Of a stretch of DNA of 64,000 bases, positions 18,963 to 28,127 are shown in pieces. Positions within the stretch are counted from its first letter, which is position 1. Each line of letters opens with the position of its first letter. Origin of the DNA: Shewanella oneidensis MR-1 (GTDB lineage Bacteria; Pseudomonadota; Gammaproteobacteria; Enterobacterales; Shewanellaceae). The notes under the pieces were generated by a model, which had not been told where the DNA came from, searched no databases, and was given only the letters and a program-made list of their open reading frames with translations. Location: the NCBI RefSeq assembly GCF_000146165.2, contig NC_004347.2:2046001-2110000 (forward strand). The letters are read 5' to 3'. Made by a program: the position numbers and the translations under genes.

Positions 18963-19928
18963 ATGACCGTGGGCGGTGTTGCCGTATCTAGTTTGTTTTC
19001 CCTTGGAGCGATAGCCATGAACTTAATCGATGATCTTCAACAAAAACAATTATGTAATGGACAACATGCCCATCATCACGCACCGCTAATTCGTTTAGGT
19101 GTAACGGACTTAAGCTTTCATCGCGTGACTGCGGCTGTGGTTGCCCAGGTAATGCACTTGATGGGCAAAAGGGTCGAGCTAAGTTATGCCCTGCATGAGG
19201 CAAATTTTAATCGGCTCAAGCTTGGGCAGATAGATTTGCTTTGCTCGGCTTGGCTGCCTCACAGTCATGGCGTGTATCGGCAGGAGGTTGAGACCCAAGT
19301 CACAACGCGTGAGCTAGGGCTACATTATGAGCCTTATGCACTTTGGGGTGTACCAGATTATGTGCCTGAAGATGCGGTTTCACGCATTGAAGACTTGCTT
19401 AAACCTGAGGTGAAACAACGGATGCGGCCGATTATTCAAGGTATTGGTGAAGGGGCGGGTATCACCCGTTTTTCTAAAAATATCATGGAGCAATATGGAT
19501 TAACTGCGGCAGGTTATCAATTTAGAACGGGCACTCAGGCCGATTGTGTGGCGGCATTTGAATCGGCGGTGTCAGTACGGGACTGGGTAATTGTGCCATT
19601 GTGGCATCCGCAATTTTTACACCATCAATACGGTATTCGTGATCTTCAAGACCCCAAAGGTTTACTTGGGGGAAAAGATAAAGCGGTTTTGCTCGCCCGT
19701 GAACGCGAGTTAGCAATTAATTTCTCGCCGGAACAAATTCAAGTACTTGATAACATAGTGTTATCGAATCAAATTGTTGCAGAACTCGATTATGCGGTTA
19801 ATCGACAAGGAATGACGGAAGATGAGGCCGCTGCGAACTGGTTGGCAGTCAATCCTTCGCATTTGACGACGTGGTTAGCCCCGCTGCTTAATCCTACGAA
19901 TGTCACATCTCAGGAGGTGACATTATGA
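18963..19928 (+). CDS. Glycine-betaine-type (OpuAC) substrate-binding protein
   Basis: The product of about 321 residues matches the OpuAC/ProX-like binding fold: IRLGVTDLSFHRVTAAVVAQVMHLMGKRVEL, LKLGQIDLLCSAWLPHSHGVY, IQGIGEGAGITRFSKNIMEQYGL and a C-terminal MTEDEAAANWLAVNPSHLTTWL. The tryptophan of SAWLPHSH belongs to the ligand cage in this family. The start is uncertain: ATG 18963 gives a short hydrophobic stretch (VGGVAVSSLFSLGAIA) without a basic n-region, and ATG 19017 would remove it. No permease or ATPase gene is nearby, so it may be an orphan binding protein or serve a distant transporter. It overlaps the RidA gene by four bases. Confidence 0.78.
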   Translation: MTVGGVAVSSLFSLGAIAMNLIDDLQQKQLCNGQHAHHHAPLIRLGVTDLSFHRVTAAVVAQVMHLMGKRVELSYALHEANFNRLKLGQIDLLCSAWLPHSHGVYRQEVETQVTTRELGLHYEPYALWGVPDYVPEDAVSRIEDLLKPEVKQRMRPIIQGIGEGAGITRFSKNIMEQYGLTAAGYQFRTGTQADCVAAFESAVSVRDWVIVPLWHPQFLHHQYGIRDLQDPKGLLGGKDKAVLLARERELAINFSPEQIQVLDNIVLSNQIVAELDYAVNRQGMTEDEAAANWLAVNPSHLTTWLAPLLNPTNVTSQEVTL

Positions 19929-20386
19929 TGAACACTCCGGAATCGCGGTTAGTGGCTGCTGGGCTTGAATTACCTGAGGTTGCAGCGGCTCTTGGAAATT
20001 ACGAACCCTATTCAATTGTTGGTAGCCAATTAATGACTTCGGGTCAGTTTCCCTATTTACAGGGTAAGCTTCTGTATCAAGGACAATTGGGCGCAGATTA
20101 TACTGTGAGTGAAGGTTACGCAGCCTGTCGTCTTGCTACCCTAAATGCCATTGCGCAATTGAAGCAGGCTTGTGGTGAGCTTTCGCGAATAAAACAAATT
20201 TATCGCTTAGAAGGGGTGCTAAATGTTCATCAATCTTGCATTGAACATCCCAAAGCACTTGATGGAGCTTCGGATTTATTGCTTGAAATTTTCGGTGAAG
20301 CAGGGCGTCATAGCCGAATGATTTGGACAAATCCGGTCATGCCACTTAACAGCTTATGTTTAGTGTATTTATTTGCCGAACTCTAG
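19925..20386 (+). CDS. RidA/YjgF-family protein
   Basis: The 153-residue protein belongs to the RidA (YjgF/YER057c/UK114) family, in the longer subgroup with LMTSGQFPYLQGKLLYQGQLG, EGYAACRLATLNAIAQLKQ and a C-terminal GRHSRMIWTNPVMPLNSLCLVYLFAEL. Canonical RidA deaminates reactive enamines and imines; the catalytic arginine of that group (in the R-x-x-V motif near the end) is not clear here, so it may be one of the non-deaminating subfamilies. ATG overlaps the stop of the previous gene. The stop codon TAG lies exactly where a MITE begins; the sequence past the MITE would supply the same stop. Confidence 0.82.
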   Translation: MMNTPESRLVAAGLELPEVAAALGNYEPYSIVGSQLMTSGQFPYLQGKLLYQGQLGADYTVSEGYAACRLATLNAIAQLKQACGELSRIKQIYRLEGVLNVHQSCIEHPKALDGASDLLLEIFGEAGRHSRMIWTNPVMPLNSLCLVYLFAEL

Positions 20387-20663
20387 GGCGTGTTGACGTT
20401 TCGAGATTAAATTTTGTTCGTTCTGGCAAGTTCGTGCTCGCGAAACGAGGAATGATGTGTCGTTATTCTACTCAAATGACGGGCGGCTCTTATGACCGAA
20501 AGTAAGAGCAAGGGCTTGCCAGACGAACCCCTCGGGCAGCATTTGGCTGGCTTTCTGCCGCGTTATCGTCCGTTTATGTAGAATAACTACACAGCACGGA
20601 CTTTGCCTTGCATAAACGCCAGCCAAATTGCTGCAAAAACAACCCTGAAACGTCAACACGCCC
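20386..20663. mobile_element. MITE copy 1, 278 bases, TA-flanked
   Basis: The element begins GGGCGTGTTGACGTTTC and ends in its exact complement, GAAACGTCAACACGCCC, with TA on both sides (20384-20385, 20664-20665). It has nested inner inverted repeats such as CTGGCAAG/CTTGCCAG and TTATTCTAC/GTAGAATAA and encodes nothing convincing. A second copy, about nine-tenths alike by eye, lies at 62836-63102. TA duplication with no transposase fits a non-autonomous derivative of an IS630/Tc1-mariner or IS5-type element; the parent is not in this window. Confidence 0.88.
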
Positions 20664-20846
20664 TAGTGTGATGACCAACAATGACCTTGGTCTCGATTGA
20701 TATTGAATGCTTGAATGTGACTTACATTGGCTGTTAGCTAAATGGTATGCCATTAGAGGGCACTCAATCGCCTATAGGGCAGTCCTTGAACTTTCATCAA
20801 TCGATTGTTAGGGTGAGGCCATTATTGACCGAATGTTGACAATACC

Positions 20847-21425
20847 ATGACTGAGAAACAAAAAATGTTGGCGGGCCAGCCTTATAAGGCTTGGGATGAT
20901 GCGTTATTGGCTGAGCGGATGCGGGCGAAATCTATTTGCCATCAGTTTAATCAGGCCGATCCGACTTTGCTTGATGCGCGTATGGCGCATCTTCGTGGCC
21001 TGCTCGATATTCCAGCCTGCGCTCACATTGAGCCTAATTTCTTTTGCGATTACGGCTATAACATCCATATCGGTAAGCAATTTTATGCTAATCACAACTT
21101 AACCATACTGGATGTTTGCTCTGTTTTGATTGGCGATAACGTGATGTTTGGTCCTCATGTGATGATTTCAACCGCGACGCATCCTATCGACCCTATTGCG
21201 CGGCAAACAATTGAATACGGCGCGCCAATTCAAATCGGTAATAATGTCTGGTTGGGTGGAAACGTCTCTGTGTTACCCGGTGTGATCATTGGCGATAATT
21301 GTGTCATCGGTGCTGGTAGTGTTGTGAATAAGAGCATTCCCTCGAACTGCGTGGCGGCGGGTAACCCTTGTAAGGTTATCAAACCTATCGATGTGGATTA
21401 TCACAGGAACGTTAATGCCGAGTAA
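20847..21425 (+). CDS. Maltose/galactoside O-acetyltransferase (left-handed beta-helix)
   Basis: The 192-residue protein starts with the Mac domain (MLAGQPYKAWDDALLAERMRAKS) and continues into hexapeptide repeats. The catalytic histidine is in TATHPIDP, after FGPHVMISTA, and the acetyl-CoA-binding loop is NVWLGGNVSVLPGVIIGDNCVIGAGSVV. This matches Maa/LacA/NodL enzymes, which move acetyl groups to sugars in the cytosol. The physiological acceptor is unknown. It is monocistronic, with a strong bidirectional terminator after it. Confidence 0.9.
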   Translation: MTEKQKMLAGQPYKAWDDALLAERMRAKSICHQFNQADPTLLDARMAHLRGLLDIPACAHIEPNFFCDYGYNIHIGKQFYANHNLTILDVCSVLIGDNVMFGPHVMISTATHPIDPIARQTIEYGAPIQIGNNVWLGGNVSVLPGVIIGDNCVIGAGSVVNKSIPSNCVAAGNPCKVIKPIDVDYHRNVNAE

Positions 21426-21466
21426 TTGGTTTGCACGTTGACAGCCAAGTCGATATTTGTAGCAAG

Positions 21467-21496
21467 AAAAACGGTACGCTGAGCGTACCGTTTTTT
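21467..21496. terminator. Bidirectional terminator between maa-like gene and hppD
   Basis: ACGGTACG and CGTACCGT pair around a five-base loop, with A-run before and T-run after, so it can end both converging transcripts. Confidence 0.92.
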
Positions 21497-21512
21497 ATTA
21501 GCAGATGAAAAC

Positions 21513-22553
21513 TTACAGTACGCCGCGGCGCATTTGATCCCGTTCAATCGATTGGAACAGGGCAGTAAAGTTACCTTCACCAAAGCCTAAGTTGTTCTTG
21601 CGTTGAATGATTTCAATAAAGATCGGGCCAAACAAGTTCTTAGTGAAGATTTGTAATAAATAGCCTGATTCGTCACCATCTACCAAAATTTGGTGATGCT
21701 TGATGCGATCACGGTTTTCGGTCACTTGCGGGACTTTATCGAAAATGGTGTCGTAATATTCAGGAATAATATCCAAGCATTGAATAGAGCTGCCTTCCAT
21801 CGCATCCAAGGATTTGACGATATCACGGCTTCTAAAGGCTAAATGTTGTACACCTGGACCATTGTATTCCTTCAGGTATTCATCGATTTGGTTCTTATCG
21901 TTGCCTTTACCTTCGTTAATCGGAATGCAGAAGCTGCCATCGGGTGAGCGCAGGGCATAAGACACCAGCGCAGTTTGCACGCCGCTGATGTCAAAGTAAC
22001 GTACTTCAGTAAAACCAAAGATGTTTTTGTAGAAGTTTGCCCAATGCTCCATGGTGCCTTTGTAGACGTTATTGGTTAAGTGATCTACTTCGATAAAGCC
22101 TTTCTCTTGGGTGATCACTGGCTCGCTTAAGTCTTCAAAGTCAGTGGCATAGATATTATTGTTGGCACCAAAGGTGTCGATAAAATAAATTAAGCTGTCG
22201 CCAATGCCATAAATCGCCGGATAGGGCAGATCTTTAGCCGAATCATCGGCCGCTTTGGCACCACGCTCCACCGCCACACGGTGAGCAAAGCTCGCGTCTT
22301 CCACACGCCAGCCCATGGAGCAAATGGCAGGACCGTGGGATTTGGCAAACTTAGCAGAGAAACCTTCGCGCTGCTTGTTGAGCAGAAAGTTAATATCATT
22401 TTGTTTGTAGTACAAAATGTCTTTATTTTTGGCTTTTTTCAGCAGCGAAAAACCAAAATCGATAAACACCTTGTGCATAAAATCAGTATCAGAGCTGGCG
22501 AATTCGGTGAATTCGATACCTAATAAGCCCAGTGGATTGAGTTCGCTTGCCAT
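21513..22553 (-). CDS. hppD: 4-hydroxyphenylpyruvate dioxygenase
   Basis: The 346-residue enzyme converts 4-hydroxyphenylpyruvate to homogentisate in tyrosine breakdown. It has two VOC modules; the C-terminal one carries the iron ligands, His in VDHLTNNV, His in GVQHLAFRS and Glu in GPIFIEIIQRK. The characteristic block LQIFTKNLFGPIF and GFGEGNFTALFQSIERDQ at the end are conserved in bacterial HPPDs. Build-up of its product is what makes some Shewanella form pyomelanin. The gene lies 120 bases after hmgA on the same strand, so both probably share a transcript. Confidence 0.96.
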   Translation of the reverse strand: MASELNPLGLLGIEFTEFASSDTDFMHKVFIDFGFSLLKKAKNKDILYYKQNDINFLLNKQREGFSAKFAKSHGPAICSMGWRVEDASFAHRVAVERGAKAADDSAKDLPYPAIYGIGDSLIYFIDTFGANNNIYATDFEDLSEPVITQEKGFIEVDHLTNNVYKGTMEHWANFYKNIFGFTEVRYFDISGVQTALVSYALRSPDGSFCIPINEGKGNDKNQIDEYLKEYNGPGVQHLAFRSRDIVKSLDAMEGSSIQCLDIIPEYYDTIFDKVPQVTENRDRIKHHQILVDGDESGYLLQIFTKNLFGPIFIEIIQRKNNLGFGEGNFTALFQSIERDQMRRGVL

Positions 22554-22673
22554 GATCTGTTCCTCTTGATTAATTCAACTCGTAGTCACTCTTATTGCCT
22601 TTGTTCGCGATGGTGACTTACGGCGAGAGTGCTCATTTTATTAAGCTGTTAGCTGACGCTGCCAATCGCTGTG

Positions 22674-23834
22674 TTAGTTTTCTAGCCAGGAGCGGTTGTA
22701 GTCTTTACTCATGCAATGCTGCACATGTTCGGTTAATTTCAGTGGGGCGAAGGTGTCCACCATCACTGCATATTCATAGGTTTCTTTTTTGCCAATCGAG
22801 GCTTCGGTGCGGCCGGGCTGTGGGCCGTGCGCTACGCCTTTTTGGTGTAAGGTGATGTAGCCTGCTTCAATCCCGGTGCGGCTCATAAAGTCGCCATCAA
22901 CGTAGTACAGCACTTCGTCACTATCGATGTTGTTGTGATAGTAAGGCGCGGGAATGGCTCGCTCGTGGAAATCATAGGGGCGCGGCACAAAGTTACACAC
23001 CACAAAGTTGTGGGCGGTAAACACGAGATGGTCCGAAGGCGGTAAATGGATTTTTCCAACCTTGGGCGCGTATTCGGTGATGTTAAATGCCCAAGGGTAA
23101 ACACAACCATCCCAGCCCACTAAATCAAATGGATGCCACTCTAGCGTTGTCAGCTGGTATTTATCGCCAAATTTACATACTAGCGGGAAGGCACCACGCT
23201 CAACCACAGCAGCTTGCAAAATGGGCGTGCGCAGATCGCGTTCACAGTAGGGTGCGGATTCGAGTAACTGGCCGTATTCATTACGGCAATGCTTAGGCAC
23301 TTCCACCATTGAAAAGGCTTCAATCACAAACAAACGCACATTACTGTAATTGTTGAATTTAAGTTGATGTGTGGTGCCGCGTGGGATCACTAAATAATCC
23401 CATTTTTTAATCTCTAAGGTTCCGTACTCGCTATACAGTGTGCCTTCACCTTCGTGCACAAATACCACTTCATCGGCGTAGGCATTACGGTAAAACTCAG
23501 CGGTGTCTTGGGTGACTTTTGCGGTGTAAATTGCCACATCATTGTTATAGAAGATTTTATTGCGGGCACTGAAGAAGTTGCCTTCACGATCGGCTGAGCG
23601 GGAATCCAGTTTATAGTTTTGAACTAATGAGTCTTCCCAATGAGCACCGTGACCGAGGCGGTAAGGGGCGACTTCTAACGCCTTCGTCGGCATATTGTGG
23701 TGATATTTATTGGAATAAATATTGGAAAAACCATGGGTTGAAAACAGCTCTTCACGGTATAGCTCGCCGTTTTCCTTCTCAAATGCGATATGGCGCTTAT
23801 GGGGTACTTGGCCTTGTTTCACATAAAATGGCAT
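22674..23834 (-). CDS. hmgA: Homogentisate 1,2-dioxygenase
   Basis: The 386-residue protein is a cupin-fold ring-cleaving dioxygenase that turns homogentisate into maleylacetoacetate. The ATG at 23834 (MPFYVKQGQVPHKRH) is chosen over an upstream in-frame ATG because AAGGA lies a few bases before it and the family starts here. Conserved blocks are VFVHEGEGTLYSEYG, GTTHQL, the C-terminal cupin PRPYDFHERAIPAPYYHNNIDSDEVLYYVDGDFMSR and HQKGVAHGPQPG, with His and Glu iron ligands among them. Together with hppD it makes the upper part of tyrosine catabolism; the later steps (maleylacetoacetate isomerase, fumarylacetoacetase) are not in the window. Confidence 0.94.
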   Translation of the reverse strand: MPFYVKQGQVPHKRHIAFEKENGELYREELFSTHGFSNIYSNKYHHNMPTKALEVAPYRLGHGAHWEDSLVQNYKLDSRSADREGNFFSARNKIFYNNDVAIYTAKVTQDTAEFYRNAYADEVVFVHEGEGTLYSEYGTLEIKKWDYLVIPRGTTHQLKFNNYSNVRLFVIEAFSMVEVPKHCRNEYGQLLESAPYCERDLRTPILQAAVVERGAFPLVCKFGDKYQLTTLEWHPFDLVGWDGCVYPWAFNITEYAPKVGKIHLPPSDHLVFTAHNFVVCNFVPRPYDFHERAIPAPYYHNNIDSDEVLYYVDGDFMSRTGIEAGYITLHQKGVAHGPQPGRTEASIGKKETYEYAVMVDTFAPLKLTEHVQHCMSKDYNRSWLEN

Positions 23835-24052
23835 GGTGGATCCTTGAGTTTTATGCGCTGCGAGCAGTGCTCTACAGTGCTTATTGTTATGTTGCAAGTT
23901 GCATTACTGTGATCTTCTTATCAATTTAGTTGCTTAGATGAACAAAAAAAAGAATAATAAATCTGTCATCTCAATCTAAAAAATAGATGGTATTAACTGC
24001 TTTACGCTTCGTAGCGTTTGCGTGACATATTTATTCGCGCCAAGGAGTCCCC

Positions 24053-24967
24053 ATGCGCATCGATATTGATGCTTTTAATGTGCTGCAAGTGTTGGTGGAA
24101 GAGGGCAGTTTTGCTAAGGCTGCCGAGCGGTTGCATAAGGCGCAATCGGCGGTGAGTTATCAGGTTAAAAAGCTCGAGGAACATTTAGGTGTGCAGCTTT
24201 TTAGCCGTGACCAATACCGCGCCGAATTAACAAGCGAGGGACGGGTGATCTTGGCTGAAGGTCAAAGACTGTTGCAACACCTTGCAAACATTGAACATCT
24301 TGCCAGTCGTTTCAGCGAAGGTTGGGAGCCTAAACTGGAGTTAGTAATCGATGGGGCTTTGCCGATGGAGCCGATTATGACGGCGCTTAAACGAATGGCA
24401 GAGCATCAAATCCCGACAAAAATTCAGCTCAATATGGAGTTTTTGGGCGGTGTACAGCATAGATTCGAGCGTGATAATGCGGATCTGATGTTAGTTAAGG
24501 ATTATCGTACCGGCCCCTATTATCATCCACAGCCACTCCCTGCTATAACCAGTGTGCTGGTGGCGAGTGCTTTGCATCCGTTGGCGTCCTTAAAAAGGAT
24601 TAGTTTGTCCGAGTTACAGCAGCATGTTGAGTTGACCATCGAAGATTCTTCACCCAATAAAAGTTATCGTGATGAGCTGCAATTTGGCGGCGATAAAGTG
24701 TTTTATCTTTCTGGTTTTATTATGAAAAAGAATGCGTTATTGAAAGGATTGGGCTTTGGCTGGCTGCCAGATTTTTTAGTGCAGGAGGAACTGCTGAGCG
24801 GTGAGTTGGTTGAAATCGACTTTGTCGGTGGCAGCCGCTATACCTTTACGCCCCAATTAGTGTCGACCCTTGAGCGCCCTTTGGGCCGTGCGGGTAAGCT
24901 GTTTACTGAGTTGATCCTAGAGGAATTTGCTAAAGCAGAGCAGTTTAGTGGTGTTGGATTAGGATAA
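24053..24967 (+). CDS. LysR-family transcriptional regulator
   Basis: The 304-residue protein has a standard N-terminal winged helix-turn-helix (FNVLQVLVEEGSFAKAAERLHKAQSAVSYQVKKLEEHLGVQLFSR) and a C-terminal effector-binding domain. It is divergent from hmgA, 218 bases away, so it is a likely regulator of the tyrosine-degradation genes, although no T-N11-A operator could be picked out with confidence. It could instead control distant genes. Length and domain order are typical. SD AAGGAG lies just before the ATG. Confidence 0.92.
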   Translation: MRIDIDAFNVLQVLVEEGSFAKAAERLHKAQSAVSYQVKKLEEHLGVQLFSRDQYRAELTSEGRVILAEGQRLLQHLANIEHLASRFSEGWEPKLELVIDGALPMEPIMTALKRMAEHQIPTKIQLNMEFLGGVQHRFERDNADLMLVKDYRTGPYYHPQPLPAITSVLVASALHPLASLKRISLSELQQHVELTIEDSSPNKSYRDELQFGGDKVFYLSGFIMKKNALLKGLGFGWLPDFLVQEELLSGELVEIDFVGGSRYTFTPQLVSTLERPLGRAGKLFTELILEEFAKAEQFSGVGLG

Positions 24968-24996
24968 CCTCATATCACGAAATTTTTTGAAACAAC

Positions 24997-25015
24997 GATA
25001 ATGATAAAAATAATC
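24997..25015. promoter_or_regulatory. Possible Fur box upstream of the AIM24-like gene
   Basis: The 19-base site starts GATAATGATAA and ends AATAATC and matches 16 of 19 positions of the classical Fur consensus. It lies about 100 bases before the ATG at 25116. AT-rich spacers give such matches by chance, so confidence is low. Confidence 0.35.
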
Positions 25016-25115
25016 GCCTTTTGACATTTTATGTCATAAAGTGACTCACAGAATTGGGGCGATGTGGATGTGACACGCCCAGTCAATAAGGACTGACAGA
25101 GTAAAGGGGAATCGT

Positions 25116-25910
25116 ATGTCTAGACGTTGCCATGAAGTGGATTATGAAATTATCGGCCACAGTATGCAGTTGGTTGAGGTCGAACTTGACCCCAACGAAA
25201 CTGTGATTGCCGAAGCGGGGGCAATGAATTATCTGGAGCAGGATATTAGCTTCGAGGCCAAAATGGGCGATGGCTCAGAGCCGGATTCAGGCTTTTTTGG
25301 CAAGTTGATGGGAGCGGGTAAGCGGGCGTTGACTGGGGAGAGCATCTTTATGACGCACTTTACTAACCTCGGGCATCAAAAATGCAAAGTCGCCTTTGCC
25401 GCGCCTTATCCCGGTACGATTTTAGCTATCGATCTCGCCCAATATGGTGGCGAGCTGATTTGCCAGAAAGACAGTTTTCTTGCCGCAGCTCTGGGAACTC
25501 GCGTTAGCATGAAGTTTAACCGCCGTTTAGGTACTGGTTTTTTTGGCGGTGAAGGTTTTATTCTGCAGAGTTTACAAGGCGATGGCATGGCGTTTATCCA
25601 TGCGGGTGGTACGCTGATTAAAAAGGAACTAAAAGGTGAAACCTTAAGGGTCGATACCGGTTGTCTCGTCGGTTTTACCCCTGGAGTTGACTACGACATC
25701 GAGCGCGCAGGTTCTTTAAAATCGATGTTTTTTGGTGGTGAGGGGCTATTTTTAGCCACCTTAAAAGGCCATGGCACGGTATGGTTACAGAGTCTACCGT
25801 TCTCGCGGATGGCCGATCGCATTATTGCTCATGCGCCATCAGCGGGGGGCAGTGATCGCGGCGAAGGTTCAGTCCTCGGTGGTCTTGGTCGTATGATTGA
25901 TGGTCGTTAA
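25116..25910 (+). CDS. TIGR00266/AIM24-family protein
   Basis: The 264-residue protein matches the AIM24/TIGR00266 family: [78 protein letters not shown] and [30 protein letters not shown]. The fold is a beta-rich duplicated sheet related to the mitochondrial protein AIM24 (altered inheritance of mitochondria); no bacterial function is settled. It is monocistronic, with its own terminator. No signal peptide or membrane segment. Confidence 0.88.
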   Translation: MSRRCHEVDYEIIGHSMQLVEVELDPNETVIAEAGAMNYLEQDISFEAKMGDGSEPDSGFFGKLMGAGKRALTGESIFMTHFTNLGHQKCKVAFAAPYPGTILAIDLAQYGGELICQKDSFLAAALGTRVSMKFNRRLGTGFFGGEGFILQSLQGDGMAFIHAGGTLIKKELKGETLRVDTGCLVGFTPGVDYDIERAGSLKSMFFGGEGLFLATLKGHGTVWLQSLPFSRMADRIIAHAPSAGGSDRGEGSVLGGLGRMIDGR

Positions 25911-25966
25911 GTTATCAGTCGAATCGGCATAAACCGCAAAATCGAGTCATCGCGCTTTCTATTCTT

Positions 25967-26001
25967 AGGCATCCCAGACAAACTTATGGGATGCCTTTTT
26001 C
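25967..26001 (+). terminator. Terminator after the AIM24-like gene
   Basis: AGGCATCCCA and TGGGATGCCT make a perfect 10-base-pair stem with a ten-base loop, followed by TTTTT. Confidence 0.92.
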
Positions 26002-26030
26002 ATTGTATTTTTCGTTTGCTTAAACAGGCT

Positions 26031-27296
26031 TTAGTTATCGTTAAGTCGTTGCTGAATGCGCCTTTCAATCTGTCTTGATATCAGATACATCATTAAATAA
26101 CCCGTGCCTAAGGCCAAAATCACCGCCACAACATTTTCTGTATACTGTCGATAAGCGTAGAAAGTGCCAACTAGCACGACGATACCGCTAAGGCGGATGA
26201 GTAAGCTTTGGGTAAAATAGCCATGGGCTTTAAGATTGGCTAACTGATAGCCATTAAGCATCATAAAGATAAAGAACATGGAAAAGTGCATTAATACAGG
26301 TGCTGCTTTAAGGTATTGCTCGGGGAATAACCAAGCCACCAATGGCTTGCTTGCGAATAACATCATCACGAAAAATATTCCGCTGACCCACAACGAAACC
26401 TTTGTCAGCCATGATTTTATTTGTTGAACTTCCTCAAAGCGTTTTTCTCGCACACACACTGCGATTTCGGGCAGCACAAAACGGTAGATGGGAAACACAA
26501 ACAGCAGTGTGAGGTATGTGATCATCGGCCGCACAACCACTTGGAAATCACCTAGCTCATCTATGCTGAAATAGGCAATCGTCAGTAGTACTGTAATATA
26601 AATCATCAAGATACTGGCACCTGCTTCCATCGAGGCGGTTAGGCTTTTCTTCATAAAACTGCGCAACCCCGGATCAAAATGCACAACAGTTAAGGGCGGA
26701 GTGGCAATATCCTTACGCCGTGTTAAGTACATATATAAAGCAACGATAAGCGATGACAGAGTCATACTGTAAAAGAGTGATGCAATGGCGGTTTGTTTTA
26801 AGCCATAGAAACATAATAAAAAGCTAGTCACTTGCGCGAGTGGCTCTAACCAAGTGACTCGATTGGAGATGGCATATAGCCGGTACATGGCAATTTGATT
26901 GGTAAAATAGACCTTGAGCCCCATACTCAAAATAATGCCAACCAATTGAAAATATTCTACATTAAGCTGGAGTTTGTGTTTGATATAAGGTAACACAACG
27001 CCCCACGCGAGCAGCACCATTGCGATTAAGCTGTAGCGGAATATATTAGTGATATCCACATCTTGCTTGGTTTGAGAGTAGGTCACCACCATAGAAGAGC
27101 GAAACCCTGTCATTAGGATCAGCGACAACGAAATGATATCGATAACAGTGTGATAGAGTGCAAGATCGGCTTTGGCTACCCATTGTGCTAACCAAAGTTT
27201 AAATAGAAAACCTACGACAATACTGGCCAGAGATGCCCAGAATCCCGCAACAATCGCTTGCTTAACCCGTTGAAGTGAAGTTTGTTCCATATTCAA
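26031..27296 (-). CDS. Polysaccharide flippase-like (MOP superfamily) membrane protein
   Basis: The 421-residue product has about 12 hydrophobic segments and the layout of Wzx/MATE-like MOP flippases, with an N-terminal QAIVAGFWASLASIVVGFLFKLWLAQWV and a mid-protein block (SLTASMEAGASILMIYITVLLTIAYFSIDELGDFQV). Such proteins flip lipid-linked oligosaccharides or export small molecules. No glycosyltransferases are nearby, so it is not part of an O-antigen cluster here and its cargo is unknown. The first three residues MNM offer two starts (27296 or 27290). Confidence 0.75.
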   Translation of the reverse strand: MNMEQTSLQRVKQAIVAGFWASLASIVVGFLFKLWLAQWVAKADLALYHTVIDIISLSLILMTGFRSSMVVTYSQTKQDVDITNIFRYSLIAMVLLAWGVVLPYIKHKLQLNVEYFQLVGIILSMGLKVYFTNQIAMYRLYAISNRVTWLEPLAQVTSFLLCFYGLKQTAIASLFYSMTLSSLIVALYMYLTRRKDIATPPLTVVHFDPGLRSFMKKSLTASMEAGASILMIYITVLLTIAYFSIDELGDFQVVVRPMITYLTLLFVFPIYRFVLPEIAVCVREKRFEEVQQIKSWLTKVSLWVSGIFFVMMLFASKPLVAWLFPEQYLKAAPVLMHFSMFFIFMMLNGYQLANLKAHGYFTQSLLIRLSGIVVLVGTFYAYRQYTENVVAVILALGTGYLMMYLISRQIERRIQQRLNDN

Positions 27297-27737
27297 AAAT
27301 CCAGCGTTAGTTTGCGATCATTATTTTGATGGCATGCATGCAATTCGGCTTGTGCGTCAAGCACATCATCCCATTAGATTGGCGACATAATGGCTTTTTT
27401 GATGCTTGTTTTATTGAGTTGAAGCTGTGTTGTACGCCAAGGTTTTAAGATGCCTAGCGTCGATATGGCTTCAGTTATTGCGCACCGCTGTAGCCATTTC
27501 ATTTTATATTTATGCGCAGCTTAATATTTGTAGAGTCTAACATCCTACCGATTCACGACCAAACTGCAGAGCGTAAAGATATGATAAATATCAGCATGTT
27601 ACTTAGTTGTAACATGCGTTGTGAATATGGCAATATTGTTGTGGCAATCGAAAGAAAGCCAAGGGGGTGAGATAAAAGCTTTGTATGAAACGATGGCACG
27701 CTCAAAAAAGAGTAGAGCGTACCCATAAGTGACGCGC
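27297..27737. other. 440-base spacer without a supported gene
   Basis: I see no coding region here. A perfect inverted repeat, GCATGTTAC at 27594-27602 and GTAACATGC at 27609-27617, has a six-base loop but no T-run. A second short stem, ACGCTC/GAGCGT with As between, lies near 27698-27720, just past the stop of the CigR-like gene, and may help terminate it on the minus strand. Confidence 0.4.
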
Positions 27738-28070
27738 CTAATCAGTAATGATATTGACGATATCAAGGATTTTGCGACTCTTTTCATCGAGCTTTATGAT
27801 AGAGCCTTCAACTTGGATGCTGATCCTGCCATCTCTGTCTAAGGGGACAACCACGCGCCCACGGTCATAAATATCGTCATCTAAGATATCGCCTCGCCGC
27901 AGTTTTCTCTGCCATCCTGGCGGGAGAGGTTGGCCGTTATCGACTTTCTTTTGTAAGCCAGGAGGTAAGTCTTTGTCCTTTTTATCATTATCGTGTTTTG
28001 CCAAAGCGACTATCGGGGCGATTAAGCTGAAAACGACTCCGCCAATCAGTGAAGTGGTGAATTTATTCAT
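27738..28070 (-). CDS. RcnB/CigR-like small secreted protein
   Basis: The 110-residue precursor has a signal peptide (FTTSLIGGVVFSLIAPIVALA) and a charged linker, then LPPGLQKKVDNGQPLPPGWQRKLRRGDIL, the hallmark of the CigR (RcnB-related) family, and a final beta-rich part. Members are periplasmic or inner-membrane-associated; Salmonella CigR is an anti-virulence factor and RcnB takes part in nickel/cobalt balance. Function here is unknown. AGGGAGC lies seven bases before the ATG. It is on the same strand as the EVE gene upstream, 57 bases away. Confidence 0.8.
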   Translation of the reverse strand: MNKFTTSLIGGVVFSLIAPIVALAKHDNDKKDKDLPPGLQKKVDNGQPLPPGWQRKLRRGDILDDDIYDRGRVVVPLDRDGRISIQVEGSIIKLDEKSRKILDIVNIITD

Positions 28071-28127
28071 ACTTGCTCCCTGTTAAATTCAACCTCGTAT
28101 GGGTGAATTTTAGCTCAATATAAGGTG

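Noticed and set aside
20468..20659. Minus-strand frame inside MITE copy 1
   Set aside because: It follows the palindromic structure, is not kept open in copy 2 and has no start signal.
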